DNA of 64,000 nucleotides from Beaufortia kweichowensis (GCA_019155185.1 CM032815.1:10806001-10870000); one strand, 5' to 3'; shown: positions 47,601 to 60,371, numbered from the stretch's first letter. Numbers and translations are program-made. The notes: generated from the letters alone by a model not told the origin.

Positions 47601-50065
47601 AAATCAATAATGTGTGGTAAACCAAAATGTTAGTAAATGGTTTCCCAAATGCACATGGATTTAGTATGAAGACAGGGAATCAGGTCCTAGAAGGCTCTTA
47701 TTGTTTTAGGTTGTGGATGTGTGTGATGTTAAAAAAGTCACTTTTACTCATTTAACTCATCGTTTAACATGAAGTTAATTGCCACATGGGCCGCCAGTTG
47801 ATTTTTAAAAAATCTCCAATAAATGTTTAATAAAAGTAAGTCATAAAGATTTGAAAAAACTTTAAAAGAGGCTTTTGTGTTTTTGTCTTTATTTGACATT
47901 TAATAACATCTCCCGCTGGTCTCTCCTCCTTCTAGATGAGAAGCCGAGTACAGTGAGGGATAATTATGTGCTGTGTCCAGCTCCAGTATTGACCGATGTT
48001 GGACAGTAAGTGGCATTTCTGCAGCCTGTTTTTCGGAGAACAGTGGCTCTCCATTCACAGCTATTATAAGCCGGCATGCAGAAAGAATGAAAGTCCACCA
48101 TCTTTTTCCCTTGGGTTTCTATTTGGGTTTCTGTTTATAGCTCAGCTAATAGTCAACTGATAAGGGCAGTCGCAGTGCACGGCAGTACAGCAGAAACAAA
48201 GAAGACTTTTGTTTCTCACAGTGCACTGCCTTACAGACAGACATACAAAACAACCCACTAACGTTTCTTCATTATACTTTGTTTGCCAAGCCTTTGAACG
48301 ACTAGATGAAAGAGACAAATTTGAGGTTATTTATGTTGTTGTTTAAAAGGAATATTCTTTCTCTCAACAGCTCAATCGATGTGCTCATTAGTCTGAATAA
48401 TGGCCAGTCTTTTATTTCAAGTCCAATCACAATATATGCCACCACATGTGTAAGTACACAATAATTGCTTTTTTAACCAAATAACTTTAATAGTGCAGAA
48501 AATTGCTTAAAAGAATCTGAATCAGAAATAAAAATATATAAAATACATTACAAGAATTAATTTATCGAGTAAAAATAAGTGCAAGTAGTTAGATTGTTCT
48601 GCATAAAACTGAAAAAGAACCTAATCTGATGGCTGACTTAAATATCTGTAAATATTTTTTGTGTTGTATATCAAGTTTTTCTGTACACCTTTCTCCACTG
48701 AATATAACATAACAAATAAATAATAATCAATTATGTTTTCTACTATTTACAGTCTAATGGGCTAGTGGTGCTCATTGTCATTCTGGTACTTCTAGTGCTG
48801 GTGGGTCTAATTATTCTCTGGTGGTTTTGGCCTCTCTGTTGTACTGTGGTGAGTATTTGAGATAAACAATTTCTTTCCACACTTTTGTGTGGCTGAAAGT
48901 GCATTATATTCATGACATATTCATATTCATGAGAGCTGTTTTACACTTCCTATTACAGGTGATCAGGGATCCGCCGCCATCCCGTCCTCCACCACCACGA
49001 CCAATACCTGTAGGTATTCTTAATAATTTAATACATATGGATAAAACATTCTTGAAAAACACTGGCTATGTTTGTTTTAAAGGAACCTGAGGTGGATCCT
49101 CTGCCAAAGAAGAAATGGCCTACAGTAGATGCATCTTATTACGGTGCCAGAGGTCCTGGTGGTATTACACGCATGGAGGTAAATCTCAGAATATTTAATT
49201 GTATTGAATGTGTTAATAATTAGACTAAACAAAATTAAATACTTTATTGTACCCCACTGTCAATAAATGGCTGTTTCTGGATGACACCAAAGATGTTTGT
49301 TAGATCAGTCTGTCATTTAGATACCTGATGTAAAAAGGTTATATGGTATATGCTAAAGCGTATGATCTCCACAGGTTCGGTGGGGTGAAAAGGGCTCTAC
49401 AGAAGAAGGTGCGCGGTTGGAAAGAGCCAAAAATGCTGTTGTCAAAATGCCAGAGGAGGAGTTTGAAGAGCCTGTATTAAGGCCTCCACCCAGACCACCT
49501 CCAATATATCAAACTCCAGTTCCAGACAAGTGGTACACTCCTATAAAAGTATGTTTTTCAACACATATACATATATCTTCTTATAGCATGCCATCATTTT
49601 TCAAATGTTGTGTTTTTTATTGTGTACTTAGGGCCGGTTTGATGCTTTACTAGCATTGCTGCGTAGACAATATCACAGAGTTGCGATAATGAGACCTACA
49701 GCTAATGACAAGGTATGGTTAACATAACGTAACATAATATAAATACTATGAACTTTTTGGATGCACACTTGCAGAAGAAAAATTCTACTGATATTGTTTT
49801 AGAAAGAAACAATACATTTATTTTAAACATTACAAGCTGTCAAGTTTCAAAGCTTTGTGATGGTTTATTTCTAATATTCAGAGTTGTAAATAGGACCTAT
49901 TTTTAAATGCTGGAACCTGTTCTACAGACTATACTCATATACTCAGTTCTGGTTTATAACCCTTTGCCTGACTGCCGTCATTGCCAGCATCATTAACATC
50001 CTGTTTTTGTTTTTGGTTTGTTTTAGGGGCGGTGCATCAAATTCACTCGCGTTCAACATAATTAA
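44638..50065 (+). CDS. antxr2: ANTXR cell adhesion molecule 2 (capillary morphogenesis protein 2)
   Basis: Coding exons: 44638-44783, 44977-45048, 45468-45539, 45631-45712, 45819-45923, 46077-46145, 47097-47177, 47261-47321, 47404-47502, 47936-48005, 48371-48449, 48753-48848, 48959-49009, 49083-49178, 49375-49548, 49632-49712 and 50027-50065. They join in frame to 490 codons, the family's usual size. A hydrophobic signal sequence (LLQLFCISYLTLFG) is followed by a von Willebrand A domain, with the metal-binding DRSGS in DLYFVLDRSGS, Thr in GETYMHEG and Asp in ALTDGK. An immunoglobulin-like region leads to one membrane helix (LVVLIVILVLLVLVGLIIL), then WWFWPLCC, a Pro-rich stretch and the conserved tail KKWPTVDASYYG, EVRWGEKGSTEEGARLE, KWYTPIKG and a Cys near the end. 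It is a plasma-membrane receptor for collagen VI and basement-membrane components; in mammals it also binds anthrax protective antigen. Which teleost paralogue this is cannot be told here. Confidence 0.95.
46918..47065. repeat. ACTATAGTA-rich intronic repeat in antxr2
   Basis: Repeated short palindromic words (TTTACTATAGGAAACTG, TACTATAGTAG, TTTACTATAGTTAATAC) lie in the intron just before the exon at 47097. This style of repeat is common in fish and has no coding content. Confidence 0.5.
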
Positions 50066-50640
50066 ATGACCAGTTTAATGATTCACACTTCAGTTAGTCA
50101 TGATCAGGTTTAACTCACTTTTACATATGTACAGTAGGATGCTTAGTAACAAATAGCAGTATTGTTATTTTTAGGTAAATTCAGTCAAGATGGATGAGGA
50201 GTTCATCAAAGTTTATGACCTGCATGTGGATACAGCGTGCAGAATTGCTGGTTTTGTGTCAGCATGAGATTTTTTTCAAAATAAGGTTTTTACTTTCAGG
50301 TTTAATTGATACATGAATGTGTATTGCTAAATTATTTTGAAATACCTGAAAAAACAGATCATCAAATGTTTGTTAAGGTTGAAACAAATCATTACTGTGC
50401 CTTCTTATGAGTATAATAATAGCTATACTGTATAGATATATCAGACCATATGTCACACAATTTCTGTTTAGTAGTGATTTTTTTATTTTTCAGTTAATTG
50501 GTAGAGATTTCTATTTAATTATTATTTTTATTTATATTTATAATAAATGTTTAATCAATAGGTTACCTAAGTAACCAGTTGTTAATGCCATTAAAGTGCT
50601 GAAATGCATTAAAATAAATGAAAATACAGATCACTTGTGA
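50066..50640 (+). terminator. antxr2: antxr2 3' untranslated region and poly(A) signals
   Basis: AT-rich sequence with AATAAA at 50542-50547 and 50613-50618. Either could end the transcript. A short open frame near 50190-50270 is not supported as coding. Confidence 0.4.
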
Positions 50641-50830
50641 TTTATAATTATTACACTTTAATATATACATTTGGAGCACACTAATGGGTGAGTAAACTTT
50701 CAAAGGATTGAAACTCTTCAATTAAAAAAGCACGATATTTATTTAAAAACATACTTTAGACTTTTTTGTATATTAATTTACTAGTGCAATATCTTTCCTA
50801 ATATACTAACACCAGTGCAATATACTTTAT

Positions 50831-50904
50831 AAAATATGAAGTATACATTTTAAATTTTATATATATATATATATATAAAATTTAAAATGTATACTTCATA
50901 TTTT
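50831..50904. repeat. 74-bp perfect palindrome
   Basis: AAAATATGAAGTATACATTT at the left is matched exactly by AAATGTATACTTCATATTTT at the right, with an alternating TA core. It lies between antxr2 and the paqr3 promoter and could extrude as a cruciform. Confidence 0.95.
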
Positions 50905-50930
50905 TTAAATAAATCCACGCATACAGGACC

Positions 50931-51105
50931 ACTCTGCGCTCTCGTGTTTTGTCGCGGGATTTTACTGTCATCATTCAGCTGCGTTAGCCTTTAGCTCGAC
51001 GGCTAACCGCTCTAGACATCAACATAATGACTGTATTTTGTTGTTAAGCAGACATGTGTGAATGTGTAATTCTGAATGGGACAGACGGCCGATCTTAAAG
51101 TTCAG
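50931..51105 (+). promoter_or_regulatory. paqr3: paqr3 promoter and untranslated exon 1
   Basis: A CG-containing block (GCGCTCTCGTG, TTTGTCGCGGG, GCTCGACGGC) follows a long AT-rich stretch. The exon ends at 51105 (TTCAG|GTGAGA) and joins the acceptor at 51658-51659. The leader has several short upstream frames, including 51027-51047 and 51054-51098, and two later ATGs that overlap the main start out of frame. No TATA box is evident. Confidence 0.5.
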
Positions 51106-51673
51106 GTGAGAGGTTTACTGTATTTACAGTCATGGATTTAATGGCTAATCTTTAATCTTTTGGCTAATCTAAATCGAAGATGTGACTGAAGCAGCTCACG
51201 AGCTTCTCATAATAAAACAAATACAGTACCAGTGAAAAGTTTAGATACGATTGACAAAAATGTTTTTCATGAGCTCAAAAATCTTTTAATCTGAAAGTGT
51301 ATATATTTTTTAAATGTTTGAAATTACTTTTGTAGATAAAAATATAATTGTGCCAACATATTCAATTTTTTATTTAAATATTAAAATATTTTTCAAATTA
51401 ATTAATTAAAAATTCAGTGCTGGGTGATAAAATGTCAAGAGTATGATTTTACAAATTCAATTCTTCACATTTAAAGATGATCAAATATAACGTGGTGTTG
51501 GATTATTTTGGATGCTTTTAGTCACAAAATAATTCCCTCATTTACAATCACGTCATAGTTTTGATGAGCTTATTACTATTCTAAAATGTCTATAATAATC
51601 GCAACAGTGAGCAGTCATAATCATAACACCAGTGCATTTCTTTGCATCTTCTTCTGTAGCCAGTTACATCAAG

Positions 51674-53581
51674 ATGCCTCAGAGTATTCTCAAAAGCACT
51701 CATTACATCGAGCTGGGCAGCTATCAGTACTGGCCTGTGCTTGTGCCAAGAGGGATCAGACTGTACACATATGAGCAGATCCCAGTGTTTCTAAAGGAGA
51801 ACCCATACATCACAGATGGGTACAGAGCACACCTGCCATCAAAGCTGTGCCTTAAAAGGTGGTTTTCTATTCTTAGATGTATTAGATGTGTGGATCTGTA
51901 TCCAGCAATCTCTAAGTTAACTTGTTTTCTTTATTGTGTCCTGCAGCATATTTATTTTGTCGAATGAGACAGTGAACATCTGGAGTCATCTGCTCGGGTT
52001 CCTCTTGTTCTTCTCGCTGGGGGTGAAGGACATGGCAACGGTTCTTCCGTCTGCAGGGGCATCGCGAGAGGACTACTTGATTTATTCAATAGGACTCTTT
52101 TGTTTTCAGGTAATATACACAAATGTAGAGCTGGAAACTGGTTTTGGTTTCTTGGAAGTCCATCAAGTCATGTTTTTAGTTTTTTGCTTTTATGTGCTTA
52201 GTAGATGCTTTCAGTGTTTTTTAAAAAGCTTCTCAAGGTTGATACTTCAAGAAGCTGGATGAGAAAATGAAAGGGTGACTAATTTTAAACATGATCAAAT
52301 ATAACATAGTGTTCATTTATTTTACAATTATGTCATCGTTACTACTACCACTTTTGTTTTATTTACCAAAGTACATTGCATATGCATTAACAGTTATACT
52401 TTTTTCTGTAATTAGGTGTGCATGTTGTGCTCTGTGGGCTACCACTTGTTCTGTTGCCACCGCTCAGAGAAAACATGCCGCCGCTGGCTTGCACTGGATT
52501 ATGCTGGAATATCTGTGGGGATTTTGGGATGTTATGTGCCTGGAGTCTTCTATGCCTTCTACTGCAACAGTGTATGATTTCTCTCAATCAGTTATTGTAC
52601 ACTTAAATGAATAGTATTGTTATTATAAATATCTCAAAGAAAGAATCTACAACTTTCTTTGGCCTTTATGTTTGGGCTTAAGTGGAGTTTCATATAGTTA
52701 TTAGGGCTAAGAATTTCCAAATATAAAAATGTTGCCATTTTTTGGTTGAACAGTTCCTTTTGAATAGAGAATCATAATCAAAATTTCCTGATGTTGCTTG
52801 TGGTTTTAATGACACGTGACATCATTTGTTTTAGTTTTGGAGGCAAGTGTACCTGCTGACGGTGCTGGCTTTGATCCTGGCTGTGTTTGCAGCTCAAGTT
52901 CATCCGCACTACCTCACACAAAAGTGGAAGAAACTGCGCTCGGCCATGTTCTGCTCGGTGGCCGGTTACGGCATTATTCCAGCCTGCCATTGGGTCTGGC
53001 TCAATGGAGGGTTTAACTCCGAGATAGTACAGGTGAGGTTTTAAATTTATATTACACATTAGAGATAAACATAGAACTACCTGGTGAAGGTCAAACAGAG
53101 ATGTCTTATTTTTTTCTATGAACACAAACAAAACCACTCTTTCTCATCTGTCATGTTAACTTCTTTGTCTTTGCAGGTGTTTTTCCCTCGAGTCATGATC
53201 ATGTATTTGATTGCTGCCTCAGCGTTCCTTTTCTACATCAGTAAAATCCCTGAACGCTACTTCCCAGGTGCTGTTTTATGTTAGATGATATTTGTATTAT
53301 TAATATATTATTAATTCATTTATTGTTCTTTTCAACATATCTGAACATTGCTTCAAATTAGTTTTCAGGGGCTGCAAAATACTGACAATTAATGTTAAAC
53401 ATCGTTTCTCATCCAAAATGAATTACCTGTCTTCACAGGCCAGCTGAACTATGTTGGTGCCAGTCACCAGCTCTGGCACGTGCTGGTGGTGGTCATGTTT
53501 TACTGGTGGCACCAGACTGCTGTCTACATCATGAACTACAGACACAATCAGCCCTGTACAGATTACACCAGCAGCGGTTAA
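51674..53581 (+). CDS. paqr3: Progestin and adipoQ receptor family member 3 (Raf kinase trapping to Golgi)
   Basis: Coding exons: 51674-51858, 51947-52109, 52416-52571, 52835-53032, 53177-53267 and 53439-53581. They join in frame to 311 codons, the same length as mammalian PAQR3. The start (MPQSILKSTHYIELGSYQYW) is the first ATG of exon 2 in this frame. The N-terminal cytosolic part has WPVLVPRGIRLYTYEQIP. PAQR landmarks follow: SNETVNIWSHLLG with its Glu and His, LCSVGYHLFCCHS-like SVGYHLFCCH, LDYAGIS, and the late HQLWH motif, spread over about seven membrane segments. Mammalian PAQR3 resides in the Golgi membrane and holds Raf-1 there, dampening ERK signalling. The exon 2 donor GTGGTT and exon 4 donor GTATGA are weaker than the others. 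It lies 0.9 kb after antxr2, same strand. Confidence 0.95.
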
Positions 53582-54275
53582 CACACCGGGAGATGTCCTG
53601 CTGACATCATGCTTAAAGTTCATGCTTAGCAAATGCATTTGTTTTGATGGGCATTATTTAACATTGTGTGCGCTTATAGAATGGCATGATAAAACTTGAC
53701 CTCTTATTTGCCTTGGAACACCACACCATAGGGTTACGTGCAATGATAATCGGTTTCCTTTGCCCGAACAAACATATTCAGACATCTGCTGGACATATAC
53801 AGTGCCCTTATCTGTTACTATATGTATTTTGTTTTGTACTGAGCCTTTTGGTATTACTGTGCATGCTGTTACAATTCACCTCATTTTTCTGGAATTTTTA
53901 TTATTTAAATTACTATCACTGTTTTGTTGTTGAAGAATTGTTTGGTATAGTGTAATATTGTATTATGTTATATGTTATGTTGTATTATGTTTTCCTCATC
54001 TTTTTTTATATTTGTTTCATGAAAGAGAGATGTTTTGCGGTATAGTGAGCATTAGAAACTGATTTTTAGATTCAAGTAATGAGCGAACAAGCAATGCTAA
54101 ATGTGAATATAGGGGCAGTATCACTAAACTTACCAATTCAGACTTCTAGTATTAAAACCTGCAGAATCTTCATTTGATTTTCTGTCTTTATTTGTGTTTT
54201 TATTATTTTGTAATGATACAAACTGTGTAACTGAAAATCTGAATGCTAAAATAAAAAGCTTTTTGATATGTTCTT
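53582..54275 (+). terminator. paqr3: paqr3 3' untranslated region and poly(A) signal
   Basis: About 0.7 kb of AT-rich sequence after TAA ends at AATAAA, 54250-54255, followed by a T/G-rich stretch. The small frame at 53686-53955 lies inside this region and is not called. Confidence 0.55.
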
Positions 54276-55379
54276 TGTATAACACCCTGACATTCTGGTC
54301 AACAACTTTAATGTGAATTAGGACAAGCTGCATTTCTTTAGTATTGTTTTCCTTGGCTTGTATAAAATTACAATGCTTGCATCCAGCTTTTGTTAATGTT
54401 GCTCTGATAGATGCTGCTCCCAGAGCAATGTACGGTATTCTGCATGTAAATGTTGACCTGCATAGTTATGTGTGCATTGTTTTGACATAAGAAAGCTATA
54501 TATTTTTAGTTTGTGGTAATCCAGTGGATTCAGTGTATTGTTTTTTTTCTGGCAGCTAACTGAAAGGAAGGGAATGTAGGCAGTGGACAATACATTTTGG
54601 AAAAGTCCAATTTTAATGATTGCCAAAATGTTAAATTAATCATAATTTTTGGGCATCTTAAAATATGCAGTGGCGGTGCTTGAGTTTTATAAATGGGGTG
54701 GCCAAGGCTACTTCTGGTTGTCCACAGAACATTGTTAAAAATTAGTGTGTAACCCTGATCTGGCATAGAAGGATAATATATAAACCCTTAATTGCTAATG
54801 AGAGTAACTGATTTACTTAACCCTGAGATTCATAAATGTATTTATAAAACAATTGCATAATGTTATGACTATAATTCTAAATGCATAATGAATAAAAATT
54901 ATAAAATATAAATGATAAAAATGATTTTAAGTTTAAAGCTGATAGCTCTTTTCATTTACGTAGAGAAAAGCAACATCATATAAAAACGGATTCTCATTAC
55001 AGAGGACTGCAAGATTTACTAAAACAGAAATCATGATTGTTTATTATAGCCCTTGATATTATAATCAAGATTATTAATGTAAATTATCAGAATACATTAA
55101 AACGTTTTACACGTTACAGAACAAACAGAGAAATAAGTTATTTTATGGCTGTTTTAGGTTTTAGTAAATGAAGTCTTCACATTGATTCTTCGTAGCGTGA
55201 AAAACAAAATAGTTATTCAAACTGGGAATAAACTGTTTTTATTGATACACTCCATGACTAAAGTTTATAATGAAAAAGTGTGTTTACACAATTAATCTGT
55301 ATGCTGTTGTTGAAGAACTTCGTGATCGCTGCGCACTTCATAACAACTCTTATAACAACACCGGTGACTCATTTAAACT

Positions 55380-55870
55380 CTCTGATTGGCCAGTAAATTC
55401 ATGCACAGTGTGCGATTGGTTGGAATGCACATCGCTGCAGGGTATCGTTGATGCAATGTGTCAATACAAATGAATGTCGCGAATGTTTTTATTATACAGG
55501 AACCAACTTTATATTATACCAACGGAACCCACATAGCACTGCTTTACATCAGAGATACAGTATACAAACTCATTAAACAGACCAGTATGTGTTTATTAGC
55601 CAGTTTTGTCCGGTCCAAAATGGCGGCGCTGCGGCATAGAACACAGCACTGAATGAGTCACTTGCTCATCTTTTACACCTAGCCTAAAATCTAGTGCTGC
55701 CACCACATGTTGACATTTTAAAATTGCTTTTGTATTTTCATGTTACTTCAGGCGGGCCACATAAAACATATTTTACTCTCATTTTACTCTCTCTAATCTC
55801 GCGATAGACCGCAACGAGAACTGTCGTAATTTCGCGAGAGTTTGTGGCATGAGATCTCACCGCACTCATA
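55380..55870 (+). promoter_or_regulatory. Promoter-like segment of copy 1
   Basis: Two inverted CCAAT boxes (CTGATTGGCCAG near 55381; CGATTGGTTGG near 55411) and a pair of CGCGA motifs (TCTCGCGATA near 55797; TTCGCGAGAG near 55832) lie upstream of the unrecognised gene. In copy 2 the first CGCGA motif is a full palindrome. Confidence 0.35.
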
Positions 55871-56312
55871 TTTGTTATTAGAAATAATTATTTATAATTA
55901 TGCAAGCAAACAAGGTGAAAAATACATTAAAATGTAGTAAGAAAAAACAAAATAAACGTGTTTTGTGCTGCTCTTATTTAATACTGATAGTGTTGTTTAC
56001 ATTTAAATGCACCTGTGGAGTAGCTGTACAGTTGTTTATATTTGAAATTAGCCGTCTGATTGGTTGATTGGTGTTTTATGTCATCTGCGTGTCATTTGTT
56101 GTGGCAACCAAATTACTGAGTGAGACTGATCAGACACAGAAGCTTTTGTGAAGACTTTTCGCTGCTTTCCATACTATTGGGATCTTCACCAACCAGTAGA
56201 GGACATTCACAGGCGAGTAACATCAGAAATACCAAAGTCTTTGAGAGATTCTTGTGTACCACAGGTGAGTATTATCAGTGTTGAAGACCTTTCAGTGTTG
56301 GCAGCTGTTACC

Positions 56313-56735
56313 ATGATGGACCACACCTACAGCTGCATCTCCAAGACGGTTCGGCCTTCAAAGAAGAGGAGAACTGAAGAGCCGCAGGAGAACCTCCAGG
56401 ATCTGGGGTTGGAGGACAGGTATGTGTGTAACGCAGCTGTCATCCCTGAGTTTTGCCCACCACCCATCAGGACTCAGACCTCAGCCCTTGTGGATGTGAC
56501 ATCAGAGGAGCGTCTCTCTATCCATGGACGCACTGCAGGGGACTACCAGATGCTGTATCACTCCTTGGTGGATCCCCTGCTCAAGATGCCCTCTGGTCGG
56601 CACCGTCCCTACAGCCTGGACTTGGGCTTGAGGATTAAGCAGCCTGTGGGAGGCTCGGTTGTCCCAGCTTCTGTGAGGAGGTCCAGGATGATGGAAGGAT
56701 CCGGATTACAGAGATCTTCTCTGCACCGACCTTGA
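56313..56735 (+). pseudogene. Unrecognised gene, copy 1 (3' end frameshifted)
   Basis: The first good start is ATG 56313 (context TTACCATGA). The frame runs open upstream to 56148 but without an ATG. Features seen: a basic cluster (RPSKKRR) like a nuclear signal, CNAAVIPEFCPPPIR, EERLSIHGRTAGDYQMLY and PLLKMPSGRHRPYSLDLGL. After RIKQ, near 56640, two 2-base losses relative to copy 2 shift the frame, and it ends at 56735 with unrelated residues. An intact version would be about 170 residues. I do not recognise the family. A splice-donor-like CAGGTGAGT near 56260 might mark an upstream exon. Confidence 0.55.
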
Positions 56736-57504
56736 GAAGCTTTGCTCCTCGCATAGATGTGGACATCAGTGGAGAGCCCCAACCAACACCACCCAAGGGT
56801 AAGAAGCCCAGGCGCTGATGGATACCAACACATACAAAAATATACACTTACAGTATATATTTTGCTATTTTAAATTATTAATGTAAATATGTATATATTT
56901 CAACTATTTTACTACTTATATTATTATTATAAGATAGATTATAGATAGATTTGTACATAGTTCTATGTAGTACAGTAAGATTTCAGCACATTGTAGCATG
57001 TCTCCCATATGGTTTTATTATTTCATGACTTTAATGCATTTTGGATTCTTGTGCAGCTAAATTTCGGGTTCTTGAGCTCATTGTTCATGATGTTTTTTAA
57101 AGCAATCTTGCTTTTGGAGTATTTTCAGATCTTCTCATTTTTGTCTGGTGAGTCTCGGTTCTTGGTGCTCGTGGATTCAGTGGTTTCTGTTTGTTTACTG
57201 GTCTTTGTTTGGACGTCTTGTTCATCTTGTTCATCTTGTTTACTCACACACTCCCGTTCCCGGTCTTGTCTTTTTATGGATGGAGTTTTGATGTGCTTTG
57301 TTTGTTTGCCAGCTCTGATCGTTTTGAGGTCGCAAATGTTCTTTCTCTCTTGAAAAAGGTTTGATTCAGTAATCTGTGCTCTGTCTCTTCACACCTAGTG
57401 CAACACCTGTCAGCCATCCACCAAATCAGTTCATGATCAGTATATAAGGGTAAAACTGCTGCTCGGTAAACATATAATACAACAATTTTACCAGTTAAAA
57501 AACT

Positions 57505-57895
57505 AACCAAATGTAATATAATATAATATAATATAATATAATATAATATAATATAATATAATATAATATAACAATTATTATGTTATATATTGTAATATAT
57601 TTTAAAAATAATTGCACCAATGAAAACATCTAATATAATGTAAAAGTAATGTAATGTACTGTAATGTAATATAATAGAATTAAATATAATATACTTTAAT
57701 ATAATATAGTAATTTAATAATATACAATTATTATAATTATAATCAGTTCATGATCAGTATATAAGGTAAACATATATAATAAAAAAATTAACCAATTAAC
57801 CAAAAAAATAATTAATATAATATAATATATAATAATATAATACACAATATAATAAGATATAATATAATAAAAATTTAACCAATTTAAAAAAAATC

Positions 57896-57946
<51 letters not shown>

Positions 57947-58098
57947 GTAATATAATATATATATATAAAATAGTTATATATATATGTAAAAATAATGTGA
58001 AATGAAAACACCTAATGTAATATAATATAATATAATATAATATAATATAATATAATAAGATATAATATAATAAAATTTAATATAATTAATAAGATATC

Positions 58099-58160
<62 letters not shown>

Positions 58161-58230
58161 ATTGAAATGAAAACACCTAATGTAATATAATATAATATAA
58201 TATAATATAATATAATAAGATATAATATAA
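57505..58230. repeat. AT satellite of copy 1: (TATAA)n and (TA)n
   Basis: Runs of ATATA/TATAA pentamers (from 57513 and 58018) alternate with pure TA runs (57898-57942 and 58103-58154). The phrase CAGTTCATGATCAGTATATAA recurs at 57425 and 57747, showing a larger repeat unit of about 320 bp. Confidence 0.9.
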
Positions 58231-58610
58231 TAAACATTTAAATAAATAAACAAGTTTGTCTTGTCTTTATTTTGGTATTACACAAATGTGTCTTTTCTCC
58301 TGTTAATAAACATTTAAATAAATAAACAAATAAATTTGCCATGTCTTTATTTTGAAATGTTGCCATTGTGTCTTTTCTCTTATTATTAAACATTTAAATA
58401 AATAAACAAACCAAAACATTTTCAAAGTCTTTATTTTGCAATGTTTTCTTACAGTAAAAAACATTTAAATAAATAAACAAATAAACTTACCATCTCTATA
58501 TTTTGCACTGTCACAACTGTGTCTTTTCTCTAAACAATAAACATTTAAATAAATAAACAAACCTGTCTGTTTTGTCTTTATTTTGCAAGTGTATTTTTTG
58601 TGTTGTATGT
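58228..58610. repeat. 70-80-bp tandem repeat, five units
   Basis: The unit contains TAAACATTTAAATAAATAAA, then a TTTATTTTG stretch and GTGTCTTTTCTC. Starts lie near 58231, 58307, 58387, 58457 and 58537. Copy 2 shows the same units near 63826, 63900 and 63973. Each unit includes AATAAA-like words. Confidence 0.85.
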
Positions 58611-59970
58611 TTATGGTAAATATAGTGATGAACAGAGATTTCTGTGGTTATCTGGTTATAAGGAGAACTTGTGCATGCATTTACAAAGCTGTAATGATGA
58701 CACAACTGTTTACGATTGCACAGACACACAGAGGACAATAATGATGTACAGTTAATAGTTGAGACCACTAATAGTCTCAGTTATTTGGAAGTCAATGGGG
58801 GTCAGTGTTGTTTGGTTACCAACATTCTTTAAAACATCTTCTTTTGTGTTCTGCAGAAGAAATAAAGTCATACAGGTTTGAAATGACAAAAGGGTGAAAA
58901 AAACTAAAGATTCTACATGTGAACTATCTCTTTAATGCTCCATTTAGCACACAAGCATATGAGATTACATAGATACTTAAGTGACCCCTAGAAAATATTT
59001 ATTGAGTAGGAACATGACCATGTGCCAAAGTTTGTGATCTTGACCTTAGATATTTTAAGCAACAGCATCTATATGCATCTTCCAATCTAATGTTCTGGAT
59101 GTCGTATCAGACCAGACACAGCCTACAGGGACGTGTCTTGATTTTTACAGTCTACAAAATGAACTTGCAGCATGAAACGGCCCTGGGAAAGGCATCCCAA
59201 ACTTCAACAGAAGCTGTGTACTTGAGGCTGCTTGAAGAGAGAAACAACAAATGTGAGACGCCAACTTGGATTTTTTCTTCTTACCATAGCCTGTCCACAC
59301 ATTGCCAGTTCAGAGCTCTCTCTTCACAACAGTCTTGACTAAAGAGAGTCGGCTCTTACATTGCTTCCTCACGATGATTATATTCATCTCAACAGTGTTC
59401 ATGATGCCCACATGTGTGTGTTAGTGTATACCTCGTCTGGTACCGCAGAATAAGGTGAAGCTCAACATAAAAACTTCACTCGGAGACTGCTGTAAGGTTG
59501 TCTATCTGCTGTGAGATTCTGTTCCTCAGGTCCAGAAAACTGCAGCCAAAGTAATTCACCTCTCTATCCAACAATCTACAATTAAAAATAAATGGTAATA
59601 ATATAAAAATAATAACTTGTTACGTGAGATTCAAGGACAGTTCGGATTTACAAAAATGGTTTTAATTTGGTTTAACTACAGTTATAACAATTTCATTATT
59701 TTATTTGTGGCAAAACCACAAATCTACCATGGTCTCTCTACAGTAGCCACAGATTAACCATGACATTTGTAGTTAAACTTTGATAATACTGGTAATCTGA
59801 AACATGGTTATTTCACTTTTACTATAATGAAATTAGGTTAATCTCCCAAGGTTAGACCAACCCTGGCACAACGACCCTTCAGTGACAAACTTTGAATAGG
59901 ACAATTAATGTCTTAAATTCTAACAGTTTAATTGAAGACAATATTGAGTCACTCATTTTAAGAAGAGTAA
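58611..59970. other. Spacer between the two gene-bearing repeats
   Basis: No gene is seen. A partial cyprinid MITE occupies about 58780-58935 (AACATCTTCTTTTGTGTTC, ending GTGAACTATCTCTTTAA). A 59690-59830 stretch has CCATGGT-type repeats. The plus-strand frame at 59090-59338 has no domain. Confidence 0.6.
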
Positions 59971-60371
59971 ACATCAGCGGCTGAGCTAGAGTTTTATAAA
60001 TTGGGTGGTCAGGAAGTTGCTAATTTAGGGGATCCACAGACCATTGCTAAAAATGAGTATGTAACCCTAATCTGATATAGAATAATAATAAATAAATCCT
60101 AAAATTGCTAATTAGAGTAACTGATTTACTTTACTTTACTTATCACTGTTTTAGGGTTTCATAAATAAAGTCTTTCGCATTGATTCTCTTATAGCATATA
60201 AAACAAAACAGTTATTCAAACTGGAAATAAACTATTTGTAATGAATTGCTGAATAACTAATGTTTATAACGAAAGAGTGTGTTTGTACTGTACAACGAAT
60301 GCTGTTGTTGATAAACTTCTTAAGCGCGGCGCACTTCAGAAAAACTCTTCTACACCGGTGACTTATTTAAA

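Larger units (their letters stand above)
54665..58610 (+). repeat. Gene-bearing repeat, copy 1
   Basis: From about 54665 (AGTGGCGGTGCTTGAG) this region matches 59971 onward in order: a diverged left part, a promoter-like segment, an unrecognised gene, a C/T-rich downstream part, AT satellite and a 70-80-bp tandem repeat. Left parts are perhaps four-fifths alike; the stretch 55866-56400 is nearly identical. No transposase, reverse transcriptase or clear inverted ends were seen, so it may be a segmental duplication rather than a transposon. Confidence 0.75.

Noticed and set aside
57009..57353. 114-codon hydrophobic frame after the unrecognised gene
   Set aside because: The corresponding frame in copy 2 is only 73 codons and disrupted. 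T-rich DNA reads as hydrophobic residues; no support as coding.
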